Source of the DNA: JAPPHA01 sp963664045
GTDB taxonomy: Bacteria > Pseudomonadota > Alphaproteobacteria > Rhodobacterales > Rhodobacteraceae
Direction: 5' to 3'
Assembly (NCBI GenBank): GCA_963664045.2
Contig: CAXXGT010000009.1
Span: 496,001 to 560,000 of the forward strand
DNA length: 64,000 nt
Shown: in pieces, positions 62,722 to 64,000 of the stretch
Layout: each line of letters opens with the position of its first letter
How positions within the stretch are numbered: position 1 is the first letter of the stretch
Notes under the pieces: model-generated
Told to the model about the DNA's origin: nothing
Databases searched by the model: none
The model's input: the letters and a program-made list of their open reading frames with translations, nothing else
Position numbers and translations under genes: made by a program

Positions 62722-63505
62722 CGGACCAGTCCTGTTCAGAGAAAATCTCCCGATTGCCGCGGCAGCACTTTTCATACCACTCGACGACATCGGTAATCGT
62801 ATTCCGGCCGCCGAGGTACGACGTCACCAATTCGCTCATGCGCCGCCTTCCGAATGAAGGAAAGTGTCCAGCATGAAAAACCTCCGCGTCGAGCGCGGCA
62901 ATTCGCTGGAGCGTTTCCCGGTAAACGAGGGGGTCGGAATGGTAAAGATTGTCCAGGAGTTCTCCGTCATAAACGGCATCCCCCGAAAAAAGGACCTGCG
63001 CGTCACGATCCAGCAGTCCGATGCTGCCGGGAGAGTGTCCGGGCAGATGTAGTATCTGGAAGGCGCGGTCGCCCAGGTCGAGCACATCACCTTCATCCAG
63101 ATAACCCGTAAGCGGCGTCGGGGTGACCGCGAAAGTCACCGGATCAAAGGCTGGATGGACGGTCGGATCGACAATCGTGATCTGCTTCCACGCGCCGGTA
63201 TAGACCGTCGTGGCCTGTGTCGGTGCGGCATAAATCCCTGCTTCCGAACGGTGACCAAGGCGCTCGTCGAATTCGTGAAGCCCTGCGATATGATCGAAAT
63301 GCGCATGCGTCGTCACCGCGGTCAGCGGCCGGTCGGCTTCCCCGGAGATCCAGTCTTTCAGTGACTCCAGCCCCATCCCGGTATCGATGATCAGGTCGCG
63401 GTCGCGCCCGCGAACCAGCCAGATATTGCACCGCATGAAATTCGCGACCCCGGCTTCCTGGATGAGCGAGATTCCATCTGAAAACCTGTAGGTGATGAAG
63501 GGCAT
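62705..63505 (-). CDS. Metallo-beta-lactamase-fold hydrolase
   Basis: A 266-residue protein. LIIDTGMGLESLKDW precedes the zinc motif TTHAHFDHIAGLHEFDE (H-x-H-x-D-H). ILHLPGHSPGSIGLLDRDA gives the next zinc His and VLFSGDAVYDGELLDNLYH the bridging Asp. A late His is in VFHAGHFPSFG. The fold serves glyoxalase II, lactonase and other hydrolase roles; the closest by eye are the glyoxalase/lactonase-like hydrolases. It sits between an SDR and an EamA permease gene, suggesting a small catabolic operon. Confidence 0.92.
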   Translation of the reverse strand: MPFITYRFSDGISLIQEAGVANFMRCNIWLVRGRDRDLIIDTGMGLESLKDWISGEADRPLTAVTTHAHFDHIAGLHEFDERLGHRSEAGIYAAPTQATTVYTGAWKQITIVDPTVHPAFDPVTFAVTPTPLTGYLDEGDVLDLGDRAFQILHLPGHSPGSIGLLDRDAQVLFSGDAVYDGELLDNLYHSDPLVYRETLQRIAALDAEVFHAGHFPSFGRRRMSELVTSYLGGRNTITDVVEWYEKCCRGNREIFSEQDWSGAPMA

Positions 63506-63516
63506 GCGTCGTACCT

Positions 63517-64000
63517 CTACCAGTTGGCTCCGGCGTTGACCTGGATGTCCTCATTCGTAAGCGTAGGGGCGGCCTCCGAACAGCAGAATGCGACCAGTGC
63601 GGCGATTTCCCCGGGTTGAACCACCCGCCCTTGTGGATTCGATTCCGTGATATTTGCCTTTGCCTGCTCGATATCGATGTCTCGATTGAGGACATGGCGC
63701 TGCAGTGCGCGTTCCATCATGGGCGTTTCGACCCAGGTCGGGCTGATCGAAACACAACTGATACCATGGGGAGCACCCTCCTTGCTGACGGCCCTGCTCA
63801 GGCCAACGAGGCCGGCCTTCGAGGCACAGTAGCCTGCGTAGCCACTTGCGCCGGTCGATGCCGCCGTGGATGCGATATTGATGATGCGGCCCCAGCCGGA
63901 CTGAATCATGCCGGGAAATACCGCGCGGATCATTCTGTATGGTCCGCTCAGGTTGACATCGATCTGTTCAAACCAGTTCGCGCTGTCTCCTTCGCTCAGG
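63517..64000 (-). CDS. Short-chain dehydrogenase/reductase (partial, N-terminus outside window)
   Basis: About 160 residues remain, open to the window edge. WGRIINIASTAASTGASGYA holds the active-site Ser, and GYCASKAGLVGLSRAVSKEG the Y-x3-K catalytic pair. The C-terminus GRVVQPGEIAALVAFCCSEA, then DIQVNAGANW is usual for 3-oxoacyl-ACP-reductase-like SDRs (3-hydroxybutyrate or sugar/polyol dehydrogenases). The stop is 11 bases before the MBL-fold gene, so these are co-transcribed. Confidence 0.92.
   Translation of the reverse strand, partial: LSEGDSANWFEQIDVNLSGPYRMIRAVFPGMIQSGWGRIINIASTAASTGASGYAGYCASKAGLVGLSRAVSKEGAPHGISCVSISPTWVETPMMERALQRHVLNRDIDIEQAKANITESNPQGRVVQPGEIAALVAFCCSEAAPTLTNEDIQVNAGANW

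Noticed and set aside
1..64000. CRISPR array or complete antiphage defence system
   Set aside because: No spaced direct repeats were seen. The DUF4338 proteins are transposase fusions without Druantia partners (no DruE-type helicase), and the OLD-like ATPase lacks a recognisable effector.

Overview
This 64-kb window comes from a GC-rich proteobacterium, most likely an alphaproteobacterium. The protein families, the many small catabolic operons each with its own transporter and regulator, and the mix of TRAP and ABC importers fit that group (inference; no rRNA or marker gene is present). It reads as an accessory, catabolic stretch of chromosome with heavy insertion-sequence (IS) traffic and active gene decay. 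At least five ordinary genes are broken by frameshifts or stops: an amidohydrolase, dctM, parD, parE and a HEPN gene. One homopolymer indel also affects a transposase.

Layout. (1) 1-11.8 kb: the end of a molybdenum hydroxylase gene with a MoaD-like protein; then a reverse-strand set with a GST-like protein, a broken amidohydrolase, an M24-family hydrolase, a D-2-hydroxyacid dehydrogenase and a TRAP transporter whose large subunit is broken. A LysR regulator is divergent from these. A complete Fbp/Pot-type ABC importer follows. (2) 12.2-17.5 kb: nested mobile DNA. It holds a complete IS1595-family element with a decayed DNA-methyltransferase passenger, and an IS4/Tn5-type transposase fused to a DruA-like DUF4338 domain that interrupts an older ISNCY-like transposase. 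(3) 17.6-27.2 kb: a forward-strand operon with three sulfatase-family proteins, an IclR regulator and a MalEFGK-type ABC importer, probably for uptake and desulfation of an organic sulfate ester. (4) 27.8-31.6 kb: an ISAs1-type DUF4338-transposase gene cut in half by an IS66-family element with a perfect 8-bp target duplication. (5) 32-41 kb: mepA, a UMF1-type MFS transporter, yggT, exported msrA, a decayed ParDE pair and argG, then a sulfotransferase-like gene and an Asp/Glu-racemase-family gene. (6) 41-48 kb: a polar amino-acid ABC importer with an RpiR regulator, divergent from a dimethylglycine/sarcosine dehydrogenase-type flavoprotein. (7) 48-52 kb: a secreted trypsin-like protease and a broken MNT/HEPN toxin-antitoxin pair. 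(8) 52-59.4 kb: a myo-inositol-type catabolic cluster (aldolase, iolB, iolC, iolD, and two divergent Gfo/Idh/MocA dehydrogenases). (9) 59.5-64 kb: an OLD/RecF-like ATPase, a GntR regulator, an EamA permease, a metallo-beta-lactamase-fold hydrolase and the end of an SDR gene.

Two themes stand out. First, the DUF4338 (DruA-like) domain is fused to two unrelated DDE transposases (IS4/Tn5-like and ISAs1) within 17 kb. Second, each of the three ABC-importer operons has a perfect hairpin between the binding-protein gene and the first permease gene, a shared architecture for producing more binding protein than permease. All functional calls rest on reading motifs and protein similarity by eye; no searches were run.
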